Assembly (NCBI RefSeq): GCF_026242055.1
Contig: NZ_JAPJDL010000015.1
Location: forward strand, 168,410-232,409
Length of the DNA: 64,000 bases
Direction of reading: 5' to 3'
Source: Lentzea sp. NEAU-D7
Lineage (GTDB): Bacteria; Actinomycetota; Actinomycetes; Mycobacteriales; Pseudonocardiaceae
The translations under genes and the position numbers were made by a program. Each line of letters begins with the position of its first letter. Within the stretch, counting starts at the first letter, position 1. Below, in pieces: positions 23,977 to 31,972 of this stretch. The notes beneath the pieces are model-generated. The model did not search any database. It had not been told where the DNA came from and saw nothing but the letters and a program-made list of their open reading frames with translations.

Positions 23977-24651
23977 ATGACCTCCTCCGCCAAGCTGGAC
24001 AAGCTCATCCCGGCCGCGATCATCCTGTTCAGCGTCATCCCGGTGCTCGGTGGCGCCCTCCGGCTGGCCGAGCTGGGCGGAGGCGCGGAGATCACACCGG
24101 ACAACGCGAGGTTCTTCGCCTCGCCCGTGCCCGTGGTGCTGCACGCCGTCACCGTCAGCGTGTACTCCGTCCTCGGCGCCTTCCAGTTCGCTCCCGGCTT
24201 CCGCCGCCGCAGACGGGGATGGCACCGGATGGCGGGAAGACTGCTGGTCCTTTGTGGACTCCTCGGCGCGCTGTCCGGTCTGTGGATGACCGTGTTCTAC
24301 CCGAAACCCGATGACGTCGGCGCTCTGCTCACAGGCATCCGGCTGGTGGTCGGCACGGCGTGGACGGTGTCCCTCGTCCTGGGGTTCACCGCCATCCGCC
24401 GCCGCGACGTCGCCGGGCACCGAGCCTGGATGATCCGCGGTTTCGCGATCGGCCTCGGCGCCGGCACCCAGGCGGTGGTGCTGACCGCGTGGCTCGTGGC
24501 CGTCGGAGAACCCGACCGGCTCAGCAACGCGCTGCTGATGCTCGCCGCCTGGCTCATCAACCTCGCCGTCGCGGAGTGGATCATCCGCCGCCGCCCGGCG
24601 TCACCCACCCGTCCGGCCCGCGCCGGACTCGCACTGGAGGAGACCCGATGA
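23977..24651 (+). CDS. DUF2306 family membrane protein
   Basis: 224 residues from ATG 23977; a TTG at 23971 is possible. Seven predicted membrane segments: LIPAAIILFSVIPVLGGALRL, VVLHAVTVSVYSVLGAFQF, LLVLCGLLGALSGLWMTVF and others. RRRRGWHRMAGRLLV and the later GHRAWMIRGFAI are hallmarks of DUF2306 proteins, which carry conserved histidines in the membrane. Function unknown. Its stop overlaps the ATG of the oxidoreductase gene (ATGA), so both act together, probably under the two-component system upstream. Confidence 0.85.
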   Translation: MTSSAKLDKLIPAAIILFSVIPVLGGALRLAELGGGAEITPDNARFFASPVPVVLHAVTVSVYSVLGAFQFAPGFRRRRRGWHRMAGRLLVLCGLLGALSGLWMTVFYPKPDDVGALLTGIRLVVGTAWTVSLVLGFTAIRRRDVAGHRAWMIRGFAIGLGAGTQAVVLTAWLVAVGEPDRLSNALLMLAAWLINLAVAEWIIRRRPASPTRPARAGLALEETR

Positions 24652-25634
24652 AGGCAGTCGTCCAGGACCGGTACGGATCGCCGGACGTGCTGGAGTTCCG
24701 CGACGTGGAACCGCCGGCGGCCTCCGGCAACGAGGTGCTCGTGCGGGTGCACGCGGCCTCGGTCAACGCCTACGACTGGCACATGATGCGCGGAGACCCC
24801 TACCTGGCAAGGCTCACCGGGATCGGGGTCACTGCTCCCAGGAACAAGATCCGCGGCCGCGACTTCGCGGGCAGGGTCGAGGCGGTGGGCAGGGACGTGC
24901 GGCGCTTCCGGCCCGGCGACGAGGTGTACGGCGACCTGGGCACCGCCGACGGAGCGTTCGCCGAGTACGTGTGCGTGTCCGAGGACCTCGTCGAGGCCAA
25001 GCCCGCCACCCTGACGTTCGAGCAGGCCGCCGCGACACCCCTGGCCGGGCACACCGCGCTGAAGGGCCTGCGGGACGCGGGAAACCTCCAGCCGGGACAG
25101 CACGTCCTGGTCAACGGGGCGTCCGGAGGCGTGGGCACGTTCGCCGTGCAGATCGCGAAGTCCTTCGGCGCCTCCGTGACCGGCGTGTGCAGCACGAGGA
25201 ACGTCGAGCTGGTCACGTCACTCGGCGCGGACCACGTCATCGACTACACCGCGGACGACTTCACCAGGGACGGCACCCGCTACGACCTCGTCCTCGACCT
25301 GGTCGGCAACCACTCGCTGACCGCGTTGCGGCGCGCCCTCAAGCCCGGCGGGACGATCGTGCTGTCCGGCGGAGGAGTGTCGAGCGGCGGCAGCCTCGTC
25401 GGCCCCATGTGGCTGATCATCAGGGCGAAGCTGCTGGCCCCGTTCTTCCGCGACCGCCTGCTGGTGCTCACCACGACGTCCGACCGCGAGGTCCTCGCGG
25501 ATCTGCGGCACCTCGCCGAGTCGGGAGCCTTCATCCCGGTCGTCGACCGCACGTACTCACTGGACGAGGTGCCCGAGGCCATCCGCTACGTGGAGACCGA
25601 GCACGCCCGCGCGAAGGTCGTCATCACCATGTGA
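24648..25634 (+). CDS. NAD(P)-dependent zinc-independent MDR oxidoreductase (quinone reductase-like)
   Basis: 328 residues. Medium-chain dehydrogenase/reductase: GroES-like N-terminus (MKAVVQDRYGSPDVLEFRDV; RGRDFAGRVEAVGRDV) and Rossmann domain with VLVNGASGGVGTFAVQIAKSFG, then a YDLVLDLVGN segment. The structural and catalytic zinc cysteines of alcohol dehydrogenases are missing, placing it with quinone oxidoreductase/enoyl-reductase-like members. GGAGGAG ribosome site and ATGA overlap with the DUF2306 gene. Substrate unknown. Confidence 0.9.
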   Translation: MKAVVQDRYGSPDVLEFRDVEPPAASGNEVLVRVHAASVNAYDWHMMRGDPYLARLTGIGVTAPRNKIRGRDFAGRVEAVGRDVRRFRPGDEVYGDLGTADGAFAEYVCVSEDLVEAKPATLTFEQAAATPLAGHTALKGLRDAGNLQPGQHVLVNGASGGVGTFAVQIAKSFGASVTGVCSTRNVELVTSLGADHVIDYTADDFTRDGTRYDLVLDLVGNHSLTALRRALKPGGTIVLSGGGVSSGGSLVGPMWLIIRAKLLAPFFRDRLLVLTTTSDREVLADLRHLAESGAFIPVVDRTYSLDEVPEAIRYVETEHARAKVVITM

Positions 25635-25687
25635 CCGTGACGCCGGCAGGTGCCGCGATCACGCCGAGTCGGACCGAAGCACGACAA

Positions 25688-25724
25688 CGCGGAAGAGGCC
25701 GTCTGATCGACGACCTCTTCCGCG
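25688..25724. terminator. Bidirectional stem-loop between oxidoreductase gene and tRNA-Leu
   Basis: Perfect 11-bp inverted repeat CGCGGAAGAGG / CCTCTTCCGCG with a 15-base loop. It lies 3' of the plus-strand oxidoreductase gene and 3' of the minus-strand tRNA. No U-run follows on either strand, as is common for actinobacterial terminators; it may serve both transcripts. Confidence 0.6.
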
Positions 25725-25736
25725 TGTGGTTAACAC

Positions 25737-25822
25737 TGGTGTCCGAGGGGGGACTTGAACCCCCACGCCCTTTCGGGCACTAGCACCTCAAGCTAGCGCG
25801 TCTGCCATTCCGCCACCCAGAC
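25737..25822 (-). tRNA. tRNA-Leu (GAG anticodon)
   Basis: 86 bases including an encoded CCA. The acceptor stem pairs GTCTGGG with CTCGGAC (two G-U pairs). D-arm, anticodon arm (stem CTAGC/GCTAG, loop TTGAGGT, anticodon GAG), a long class II variable arm (TGCCCGAAAGGGCGT) and the TTC loop with GTTCAAGTC are all visible. The long variable arm is as expected for leucine. It is divergent from the RNase HI fusion gene. Confidence 0.96.
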
Positions 25823-25869
25823 TGATGTGAACAGAATACAGGGCGTCCGGAGGGGCCTGAACGCGGGGC

Positions 25870-25875
25870 TACGAT
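25870..25875 (+). promoter_or_regulatory. -10 element of RNase HI fusion gene, leaderless start
   Basis: TACGAT, six bases, then GTG at 25882, with no ribosome site. Same arrangement as the histidine kinase gene at 22077. Confidence 0.55.
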
Positions 25876-25881
25876 CGGCCC

Positions 25882-26967
25882 GTGAAGGTGATCGTCGAGG
25901 CTGATGGCGGCTCCCGGGGCAACCCCGGTCCGGCCGGGTACGGCGCGGTCGTGCGCGACAAGCTCAGCGGTGAGACGCTGGCCGAGCGCAAGGGGTTCAT
26001 CGGCGTCGCCACCAACAACGTGGCCGAGTACCAGGGGCTCATCGCCGGGCTCAGGGCCGCGCGGGAGTTGAACGCCGAGACCGTCGACGTGCGGATGGAC
26101 TCCAAGCTCGTCGTCGAGCAGATGTCCGGGCGCTGGAAGATCAAGCACCCCTCGATGCAGCCCCTCGCCAGGGAGGCGCAGGAGGTCGCGCGCGACTTCC
26201 AGAAGGTCACGTACGAGTGGATCCCGCGTGAGCGCAACCGGCAGGCGGACAGGCTGGCGAACGAGGCCATGGACGACGAGGCCAAGCCCCAAGAGCCTCA
26301 ACAGCCCCAGGAGGCCGAAGGCGCCAAGCAGCCGCACTGGAGTGGTGCGGCGGGCGAGCCCACGCGGCTGGTCCTGCTGCGGCACGGGCAGACCAGGCTG
26401 TCGGTCGACCGGCGCTACTCGGGGCGGGGCGACCACCCGCTGACGGAGCTCGGGCTGGAGCAGGCGGAGAAGGCCGCGGCGCGACTGTCCAAGATGGACG
26501 GCATCGCCGGTGTCATCTCGTCACCGCTGCAGCGGGCGCAGCAGACCGCCCGGAAACTCGCGGACAAGATCGGGCTCGAGGTCGTCACGCACCAGGGGCT
26601 CGTCGAGACGGACTTCGGCAGCTGGGAGGGGCTGACGTTCGCCGAGGCGAGCAAGCAGGACCCCGAGGTGCACCGCAGGTGGCTGGGCGACACGTCCGTG
26701 AAGCCGCCGGGCGGCGAGAGCTTCGACGAGGTCCACGCGCGGGTGCGCAAGGCGCGCACGGACATCATCTCGCGGTACGGCGGCAAGACGCTGGTGCTGG
26801 TCAGCCACGTCACGCCGATCAAGACGTTGCTCCGCCAGGCGCTGGACGTCGGGCCGCAGTTCCTGTTCCGGATGCACCTCGACCTGACGGGCGTCTCGAT
26901 CGCCGAGTTCTACCCGGACGGGCACGCGTCGGTGAAGCTCGTCAACGACACCTCGCACCTCGGCTGA
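25882..26967 (+). CDS. Bifunctional RNase HI / acid phosphatase (Rv2228c type)
   Basis: 361 residues. N-terminal RNase HI domain (1-130): EADGGSRGNPGPAGYG, NNVAEYQGLIAGL and RMDSKLVV supply the acidic residues that cut RNA in RNA-DNA hybrids, and RERNRQADRLANEAM closes the domain. A Gln/Pro/Glu linker (about 135-155) leads to a histidine phosphatase domain with LLRHGQT (phospho-His), SSPLQRAQQTA and LVSHVTPIK. In M. tuberculosis the second domain of the matching protein is reported to act as an alpha-ribazole phosphatase in cobalamin synthesis, which fits the cobD/cobC genes 10 kb away. Leaderless GTG start. Confidence 0.95.
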   Translation: MKVIVEADGGSRGNPGPAGYGAVVRDKLSGETLAERKGFIGVATNNVAEYQGLIAGLRAARELNAETVDVRMDSKLVVEQMSGRWKIKHPSMQPLAREAQEVARDFQKVTYEWIPRERNRQADRLANEAMDDEAKPQEPQQPQEAEGAKQPHWSGAAGEPTRLVLLRHGQTRLSVDRRYSGRGDHPLTELGLEQAEKAAARLSKMDGIAGVISSPLQRAQQTARKLADKIGLEVVTHQGLVETDFGSWEGLTFAEASKQDPEVHRRWLGDTSVKPPGGESFDEVHARVRKARTDIISRYGGKTLVLVSHVTPIKTLLRQALDVGPQFLFRMHLDLTGVSIAEFYPDGHASVKLVNDTSHLG

Positions 26968-26980
26968 GGCCGCGTGAGCG

Positions 26981-27502
26981 TCAGCCGGCCTTGCGCAGCC
27001 GGGGCGTCAGCGCCGTCGTGAACCGGTCGGTCGCGGCCTCCAGCGCCGCGGCCGCGCCGGCGGTTCCGACGTTCTGGTCCAGCACGAACTCGCCGCGCAC
27101 CACCTGGTCCGCGCCCTTGGCCGCGAGCAACGGGTGCAGCGCGTAGTCCATCGCCACCAGGAACCCCTGGCTGCCGCCCGTTGCCAGCGGCAGCACCGCC
27201 CGCCCGCGCAACGCCTTCTTCGGCAGCAGGTCGAGCAACGCCTTCACCAGCCCGCTGTAGGCCGCGCGGTACACCGGCGAGGCGACGACCAGGCCGTCCG
27301 CGGCCAGCACGCCGCTCACGGCCGCCGCGATCTCCGGGTCCCGAAGGTCCTCGGTGAGCAGCGACAACGTGGGCAGCGACCGCACGTCGAGCAACGACAC
27401 CCGGTGCCCGGCGGCCCGCAGCTGTTCCTCCACGAACGACACGACGACACCGGTCGGCGCGGAGTGGGACGGCGCACCGGAGATGATCAGCAGATCGGAC
27501 AT
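26981..27502 (-). CDS. NADPH-dependent FMN reductase (SsuE-like)
   Basis: 173 residues, flavodoxin-like fold. Seen: LLIISGAPSHSAPTG at the start (phosphate-binding loop), VVASPVYRAAYSGLVKALLDLLP (the SPVY..YSG motif of the SsuE/ArsH group) and PLATGGSQGFLVAMDYALHPLL. It supplies reduced FMN to a monooxygenase, in SsuE relatives for taking sulphur from alkanesulphonates, but no monooxygenase or transporter lies next to it. Convergent with the RNase HI fusion gene. Confidence 0.88.
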   Translation of the reverse strand: MSDLLIISGAPSHSAPTGVVVSFVEEQLRAAGHRVSLLDVRSLPTLSLLTEDLRDPEIAAAVSGVLAADGLVVASPVYRAAYSGLVKALLDLLPKKALRGRAVLPLATGGSQGFLVAMDYALHPLLAAKGADQVVRGEFVLDQNVGTAGAAAALEAATDRFTTALTPRLRKAG

Positions 27503-27672
27503 GACGAGGCACTCCCTGAGGTCGCGGCTACGAAGAACGCACTCAGAGGCGGCAACACAGGCTTGCTGCCACGCGGCCGTAGTCGACGTGGCGACGTCGT
27601 GTCATGGCTGAAGTCAACCAACGTCCGCACCGGTGGACAACCGGTTCCAGCCCCTGGGATATCCTCGGGAAG

Positions 27673-28068
27673 CGGATGAGTCGGCAGGGCGGCCGCGGCA
27701 GGAGACTGTCGAGGAAAGTCCGGACTCCACAGGGCAGGGTGGTTGTTAACGGCAACCAGGGGCGACCCTCGGGACAGTGCCACAGAGAACAGACCGCCTC
27801 GGCGAAAGCCGCGGTAAGGGTGAAACGGTGGTGTAAGAGACCACCAGCGCCCCAGGTGACTGGGGCGGCTAGGTAAACCCCACCCGGAGCAAGGCCAAGA
27901 GGGCACCGGATCGCGAGTGATGGTGCTGCGCGAGCGTTCGAGGGCTGCCCGCCCGATGCTCGCGGGTAGGCCGCTAGAGCCTGTCGGCAACGGCAGGCCC
28001 AGATGGATGGCCGCCGACTGGGACCTCGGTCCCATGAACAGGATCCGGCTTACATGCCGGCTCATCCG
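27673..28068 (+). ncRNA. rnpB: RNase P RNA, bacterial type A
   Basis: The ends pair as helix P1 (CGGATGAG with CTCATCCG at 28061-28068). The universal core GAGGAAAGTCCGGACTCC lies near the 5' end and GGCTTACATGCCGGCTC near the 3' end. Length of about 396 bases suits a high-GC actinobacterium. It is the catalytic RNA that trims tRNA 5' ends. Only a few bases separate it from the threonine synthase gene. Confidence 0.95.
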
Positions 28069-28085
28069 CCTGTATGCATGAAGTC

Positions 28086-29210
28086 ATGCTCTCGCATCTG
28101 GAATGCGCCCGTTGCGGCCGCGAACACGACGCCGACGCGGTCCAGAACCTCTGCCACGAGTGCGCCTCGCCGTTGCTGGCCCGCTACGACCTCGCGCGCG
28201 TGGCCCGTCCGACCAGCGAGAACTCGCTGTGGCGCTACCGCGACGTCCTCCCCGTCCGCGACCCGGACCCGGCGTTCAGCCTCGGCGAGGGCATGACGCC
28301 GCTGGTGCCGTTGCCCGCGCTGAGCCGGGCGCTGGACGCGAACGTGCTGATGAAGGACGAGTCGCTCGTCCCGACCGGTTCGTTCAAGGCCCGAGGCGCG
28401 GCCGTCGGCGTGGCGAGGGCCAGGGAGCTCGGCATCGAGGGCATCAAGATGCCGACCAACGGCAACGCGGGCGCGGCCTGGGCCCTGTACGCGGCCCGCG
28501 CCGGCATGCGCAGCGTCATCGCGATGCCCGAGGACGCCCCGCTGATCACCCGCGAGGAGGTCGAGGCGAGCGGCGCCGAGCTGCGGATCGTGCCGGGCAC
28601 CATCGCCGACGCGGGCAAGGCCATCGCGGACGTCGACCTCTTCGACGCCTCCACGCTGCGGGAGCCCTACCGCATCGAGGGCAAGAAGACGATGGGCTAC
28701 GAGATCGTCGAGCAGCTCGGCTGGCGCGTGCCCGACGTCATCGTCTACCCGACCGGCGGCGGGGTCGGCCTCATCGGGATCCACAAGGCGCTGCTGGAGA
28801 TGCGCGAGCTCGGCTGGATCTCCGGCGACCTGCCCCGGCTCGTCGCCGTCCAGTCCACCGGGTGCGCGCCGGTCGTCCGGGCGTTCGAGGCGGGCGAGGC
28901 GGAGTCGGTGTTCTGGCACGACGCCTACACCAGCGCGTTCGGCATCAACGTGCCGAAACCCCTGGGGGACTTCATCATCCTGCGGGCCATCAGGGAGACC
29001 GGCGGCACGGCGCTGGCGGTGACCGACGAGCAGATCGCCGCCGACCGCGCCGAATGCGCCCGTCTCGAAGGCGTGTTCCTCTGCCCGGAAGGCGCCGCGA
29101 CGATCAGCGCGGTCAGGGCGTTGCGCGAGGAAGGCTGGCTTTCGGCGAGCGACGAAGTGGTCGTGCTGAACACCGGAGCGGGCATCAAGTACCCAACTGT
29201 CCGCCTCTAG
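28086..29210 (+). CDS. Threonine synthase-like PLP enzyme with N-terminal zinc ribbon
   Basis: 374 residues from ATG 28086; an ATG at 28074 is rejected as being six bases from the rnpB 3' end. An N-terminal zinc ribbon (CARCGREHD ... CHECASP) precedes a fold-type II PLP domain: TGSFKARGAAVGVARA with the PLP lysine, PTNGNAGAAWALYAARA and YPTGGGVGLIGIHKA. This is the threonine synthase (ThrC) family, converting O-phosphohomoserine to threonine; it is not the classic hom-thrC-thrB cluster gene and could be a paralogue with a different substrate. TATGCA seven bases before the start may be the -10 of a leaderless transcript. Confidence 0.85.
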   Translation: MLSHLECARCGREHDADAVQNLCHECASPLLARYDLARVARPTSENSLWRYRDVLPVRDPDPAFSLGEGMTPLVPLPALSRALDANVLMKDESLVPTGSFKARGAAVGVARARELGIEGIKMPTNGNAGAAWALYAARAGMRSVIAMPEDAPLITREEVEASGAELRIVPGTIADAGKAIADVDLFDASTLREPYRIEGKKTMGYEIVEQLGWRVPDVIVYPTGGGVGLIGIHKALLEMRELGWISGDLPRLVAVQSTGCAPVVRAFEAGEAESVFWHDAYTSAFGINVPKPLGDFIILRAIRETGGTALAVTDEQIAADRAECARLEGVFLCPEGAATISAVRALREEGWLSASDEVVVLNTGAGIKYPTVRL

Positions 29211-29365
29211 ATCCTGCTCTGCCCCAAGGGTGTTACAGAATTTCGGCCGTTCGAGTGGCGCGCCCGCCACAACTGGCCACTCCCGGTATCACCGCCACCA
29301 GCGCCCGATCCTCCTGTCAGACGGCCGGCCCCTGCAGCCGGCCGTCCCCAAGGGAGGGAAGACAC

Positions 29366-30949
29366 ATGCAACGCAAGCTGACGGTGGTGCTGGCCCTGTC
29401 CAGCCTCGTCACCGCTGGAGCCGTCGGGGTCGCGACCGCGGACACCGCGGAGCTGCCCGTCTACGGGGTGAAGAGCTCCGGTCTCGACCAGGAGCAGGCG
29501 CAGAAGCTGCAACGGGCCTTCGGCCTCAAGGACGTCCAGAGATCCGAGGCCGGCGCGGTGTCCTTCGCGGACGAGCAGCGCTACCAGTACCTGCCGACCG
29601 TCGACAAAGGACAGGGCAGGCCGGACGAGGACGGCAACGCCACCACGCAGACCGCGCTCGACACCGAGGCGATCAAGCGCATCAAGACCATCCCCGCCGA
29701 CGAGGCCGCCAAGCGCGCGCAGGAAGGCCTGAGGGCAGCGGGTGTGCTGCCGGCCAACGCGACACCGAGCGCGCAGCACACGACGTTCGAACTCTCGGAC
29801 GTCAACGGGCGCAACGCACTCACGGCGAACCTCGACACGAGCGTCTCGTACACGTTCCAGCTCGGCGGCCTTCCGCTGGAGGGCGAGGGCGCGAACATCC
29901 GCGTCTCGTTCGACGCGCAGGGCGTGACGGCGGTCAGCCACGCCGCCCGCACCTACGGCGAGGCCGGCACGGTCAAGGTGAACGACCTCGCGTACGGCGC
30001 CGAGCTGTGCCGGAAGTACCTGGGCGCCTCGGTGAAGCCCGACGTGAGCTACGTCTACGTGGCCCCGCCGCTGGAGGAGAAGGTCGACAGGATCGAACCC
30101 TCCTTCCGCTGCTCCGGCCGCAACGACGACGGCGGCGCGCCGCAGGCCGTCACCCTGCCCGCCGCGGTCGGCGCCGAGCTGCCGCAGCCGGGACCGGGCC
30201 AGGAGCCCCGTCCGGACGCCCAGTTCAAGAGCCAGGGACTCGGCACCCAGGTCGGCAGCGAGGGCACCGGCAACTGCTCCGGCCTGCCGAACACCGCGGC
30301 CAACATCGGCACGTTCAACACCGAGGCGGGCAACCACGGCATCACCCGCGACTTCAGCTGGCTCGACGGCAACGCGTGGGAGAGCGACTTCAAGGACCCG
30401 GTGTTCGCGGGCGGTGACGACACCAACTGGGCCGACGACGTCGACCTCACCTACTGGCAGGGCCACGGCTCCGGCACCGGCTTCTACTTCACCGGCTGCT
30501 CGAACCACACCGACGGCAAGCTCGCGAACACCGACGCGCGCTGGGGCCAGAACGACGTCGAGTGGATGAGCCTGTTCACCTGCCTGGTGCTCGAGGACAG
30601 CACCGGCGGCCAGACCTGGGCGCAGCGCTGGGGTCAGGCGTTCCGCGGCCTGCACCAGATCAACAGCTTCACGACCGTCAGCTACAACTCGGCCAACCAC
30701 GGCGGCAAGTTCGGTCACTACATGTGGCGCTCGCCGTTCCTGTGGTGGAACAACCCGATGAAGGTCCGCGACGCGTGGGCGCAGGCCAGCATCGACACCC
30801 AGCCCGCGTCCGTCCGCTGGGCGAGCATGGGCCCGGTCACCTCGACGGGTGCGCTCGGCAACTACAACGACTACTTCTGGGGCAAGGGCTCCGTCGGCCC
30901 CGACTACGCCTCGACCGGCCTGTTCTGGCGGATCTCCGGCGCCTCCTAG
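29366..30949 (+). CDS. Secreted DUF6345-type protein with possible His-Cys dyad
   Basis: 527 residues; GGGAGGG ribosome site before the ATG. Signal peptide (KLTVVLALSSLVTAGAVGVATA) followed by a long N-terminal region that resembles an inhibitory pro-domain, then from about 300 a C-terminal domain beginning NIGTFNTEAGNHG. The C-terminal part holds LTYWQGHGSGTGF (H367) and, 39 residues later, WMSLFTCLVLED (C406). This spacing and the small residues around His are those of caspase-like/clostripain cysteine peptidases, so proteolysis is possible but unproven. Rich in Trp, Tyr and Gly like other exported actinobacterial proteins. Family recalled as DUF6345. Confidence 0.72.
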   Translation: MQRKLTVVLALSSLVTAGAVGVATADTAELPVYGVKSSGLDQEQAQKLQRAFGLKDVQRSEAGAVSFADEQRYQYLPTVDKGQGRPDEDGNATTQTALDTEAIKRIKTIPADEAAKRAQEGLRAAGVLPANATPSAQHTTFELSDVNGRNALTANLDTSVSYTFQLGGLPLEGEGANIRVSFDAQGVTAVSHAARTYGEAGTVKVNDLAYGAELCRKYLGASVKPDVSYVYVAPPLEEKVDRIEPSFRCSGRNDDGGAPQAVTLPAAVGAELPQPGPGQEPRPDAQFKSQGLGTQVGSEGTGNCSGLPNTAANIGTFNTEAGNHGITRDFSWLDGNAWESDFKDPVFAGGDDTNWADDVDLTYWQGHGSGTGFYFTGCSNHTDGKLANTDARWGQNDVEWMSLFTCLVLEDSTGGQTWAQRWGQAFRGLHQINSFTTVSYNSANHGGKFGHYMWRSPFLWWNNPMKVRDAWAQASIDTQPASVRWASMGPVTSTGALGNYNDYFWGKGSVGPDYASTGLFWRISGAS

Positions 30950-30971
30950 GCGCGGCGGCCGCACCTTCGAC

Positions 30972-31003
30972 GAAGCCCGGTGACCTCGCGGTCGCCGGGC
31001 TTC
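30972..31003. terminator. Bidirectional stem-loop between convergent genes
   Basis: GAAGCCCGG-T-GACC, loop TCGC, then GGTC-G-CCGGGCTTC: a 13-pair stem with one mismatch and no U-run. It lies between the secreted-protein gene and the convergent RHH gene and touches the latter's stop codon. Confidence 0.75.
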
Positions 31004-31334
31004 ACCGGTTCGCCGGGCGCCCCGAAGGCATCCGCAGCACCGGCCGGAACGGCTCCCCGTCGTTGTAGAGATCCTCCAACTCGGTCACGTAGGCCAGCAC
31101 CGCGGGATTCACGATGTCGGCCAGCGACCGCACCCCTGCCTGGGGCTCGTAGGAGGCGAGGTAGGTGGCCGCCGCGCGTGCCCGTTCGAGCACCGACCGG
31201 TCGAAGTTGATCGTCCTTTGGACCCGGCGCCGGGATTGCGTGCTCTGCCCGGTAGGCTCGTCCACGCCTGGAGCACTAGGGGAGGCTGTGATTCCGTCCA
31301 CACTTCCGTCCGGCACGAGGTCAGGTTCGAGCAT
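31002..31334 (-). CDS. Ribbon-helix-helix / ParB-like DNA-binding protein
   Basis: 110 residues, with GAGGAGA ahead of the ATG. After a 35-residue flexible, Pro/Ser-rich start comes RRRVQRTINFDRSVLERARAAA, a basic beta strand plus helix like a ribbon-helix-helix fold, and then a helical end (LADIVNPAVLAYVTELEDLYNDGEPF). This resembles the centromere-binding small ParB/ParG proteins of plasmids and of actinobacterial conjugative elements. No parA is beside it. It is divergent from the T4SS-like cluster and may control or partition it. Family inferred from pattern only. Confidence 0.62.
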   Translation of the reverse strand: MLEPDLVPDGSVDGITASPSAPGVDEPTGQSTQSRRRVQRTINFDRSVLERARAAATYLASYEPQAGVRSLADIVNPAVLAYVTELEDLYNDGEPFRPVLRMPSGRPANR

Positions 31335-31690
31335 GGGCGAGTCTCCTCGGAGTCGTCGCTCCGGACCACGCCCGCCATGCTGGTCGAACGGGTCGCGAAC
31401 CGGCCGGTCAGCGCATTCACATGGTTGTACACGTGCGCATGTTTAAGACGCACGCACTGTGGGTGACCAGGGCGTTCGCAGTCGGGTGAACCTTGCCAGC
31501 GACGGAGAGAATCTCGAGCCCGGTGTTCCCCACTGACGTCTCCTCAGTGATGATGTGTCGGCCAGATTAGACGTAATTCCTCGCAGGGGGAACGGCCAGA
31601 TGATCTACAGCCCGCAGCAACAGCCCCACACGTCGTGACGAACTCGTGTTCTACTCGTAGCGCAAGCCCCAGCGCACTCTGGAGTAAGAA
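31335..31690. other. Long non-coding gap upstream of the T4SS-like cluster
   Basis: 356 bases with no convincing gene. The sequence is less GC-rich than its surroundings near 31430-31680. It contains small inverted repeats such as ATTA-GACG-TAAT (31566-31577) and the palindromic stretch around GTACACGTGCGCAT (31428-31441). It must hold the promoters of both the RHH gene and the pilin-like gene; no perfect promoter could be fixed by eye. Confidence 0.5.
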
Positions 31691-31969
31691 ATGACCGCCA
31701 TGGACCTGGTGACACTCGCTCAGCAGCAGCCGACGGTGCCGGGCACAGGCAACGTCCGTGACTGGATCCTGGGCAACATCGTTCCACTGCTGCTGCTGAC
31801 CGTCGCACTCCTGCTGCTGTGGCTCGGCGGAGGCAAAGGCGACAACGCGGGTGTCATGCGCCGCCTCGGTGGTGTGATCGTCGCACTGGCCATCATCGGC
31901 CTCGCGGTCACGACAGACGCCGGGGCGAACATCGGCAAGTGGCTCGCCGGCTTGTTCGTCGGAGGCTGA
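31691..31969 (+). CDS. Small two-helix membrane protein, VirB2/pilin-like
   Basis: 92 residues; GGAG ten bases before the ATG. Two hydrophobic helices, ILGNIVPLLLLTVALLLLWLGGG and LGGVIVALAIIGLAVTT, separated by a short basic loop (KGDNAGVMRR), with a short glycine-rich end. This layout fits VirB2/TrbC-type pilin or TcpE-like subunits at the head of Gram-positive type IV secretion operons. Sequence similarity to known pilins is weak, so the call rests on topology and position as the first gene of the cluster. Confidence 0.6.
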   Translation: MTAMDLVTLAQQQPTVPGTGNVRDWILGNIVPLLLLTVALLLLWLGGGKGDNAGVMRRLGGVIVALAIIGLAVTTDAGANIGKWLAGLFVGG

Positions 31970-31972
31970 TCC

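Noticed and set aside
25640..25740. Additional tRNA next to tRNA-Leu
   Set aside because: Only one cloverleaf could be drawn; the remaining sequence is the stem-loop at 25688-25724.
28103..29365. Upstream extension of the secreted DUF6345-type gene through the threonine synthase gene
   Set aside because: Shadow frame; the true start at 29366 has a ribosome site and signal peptide.
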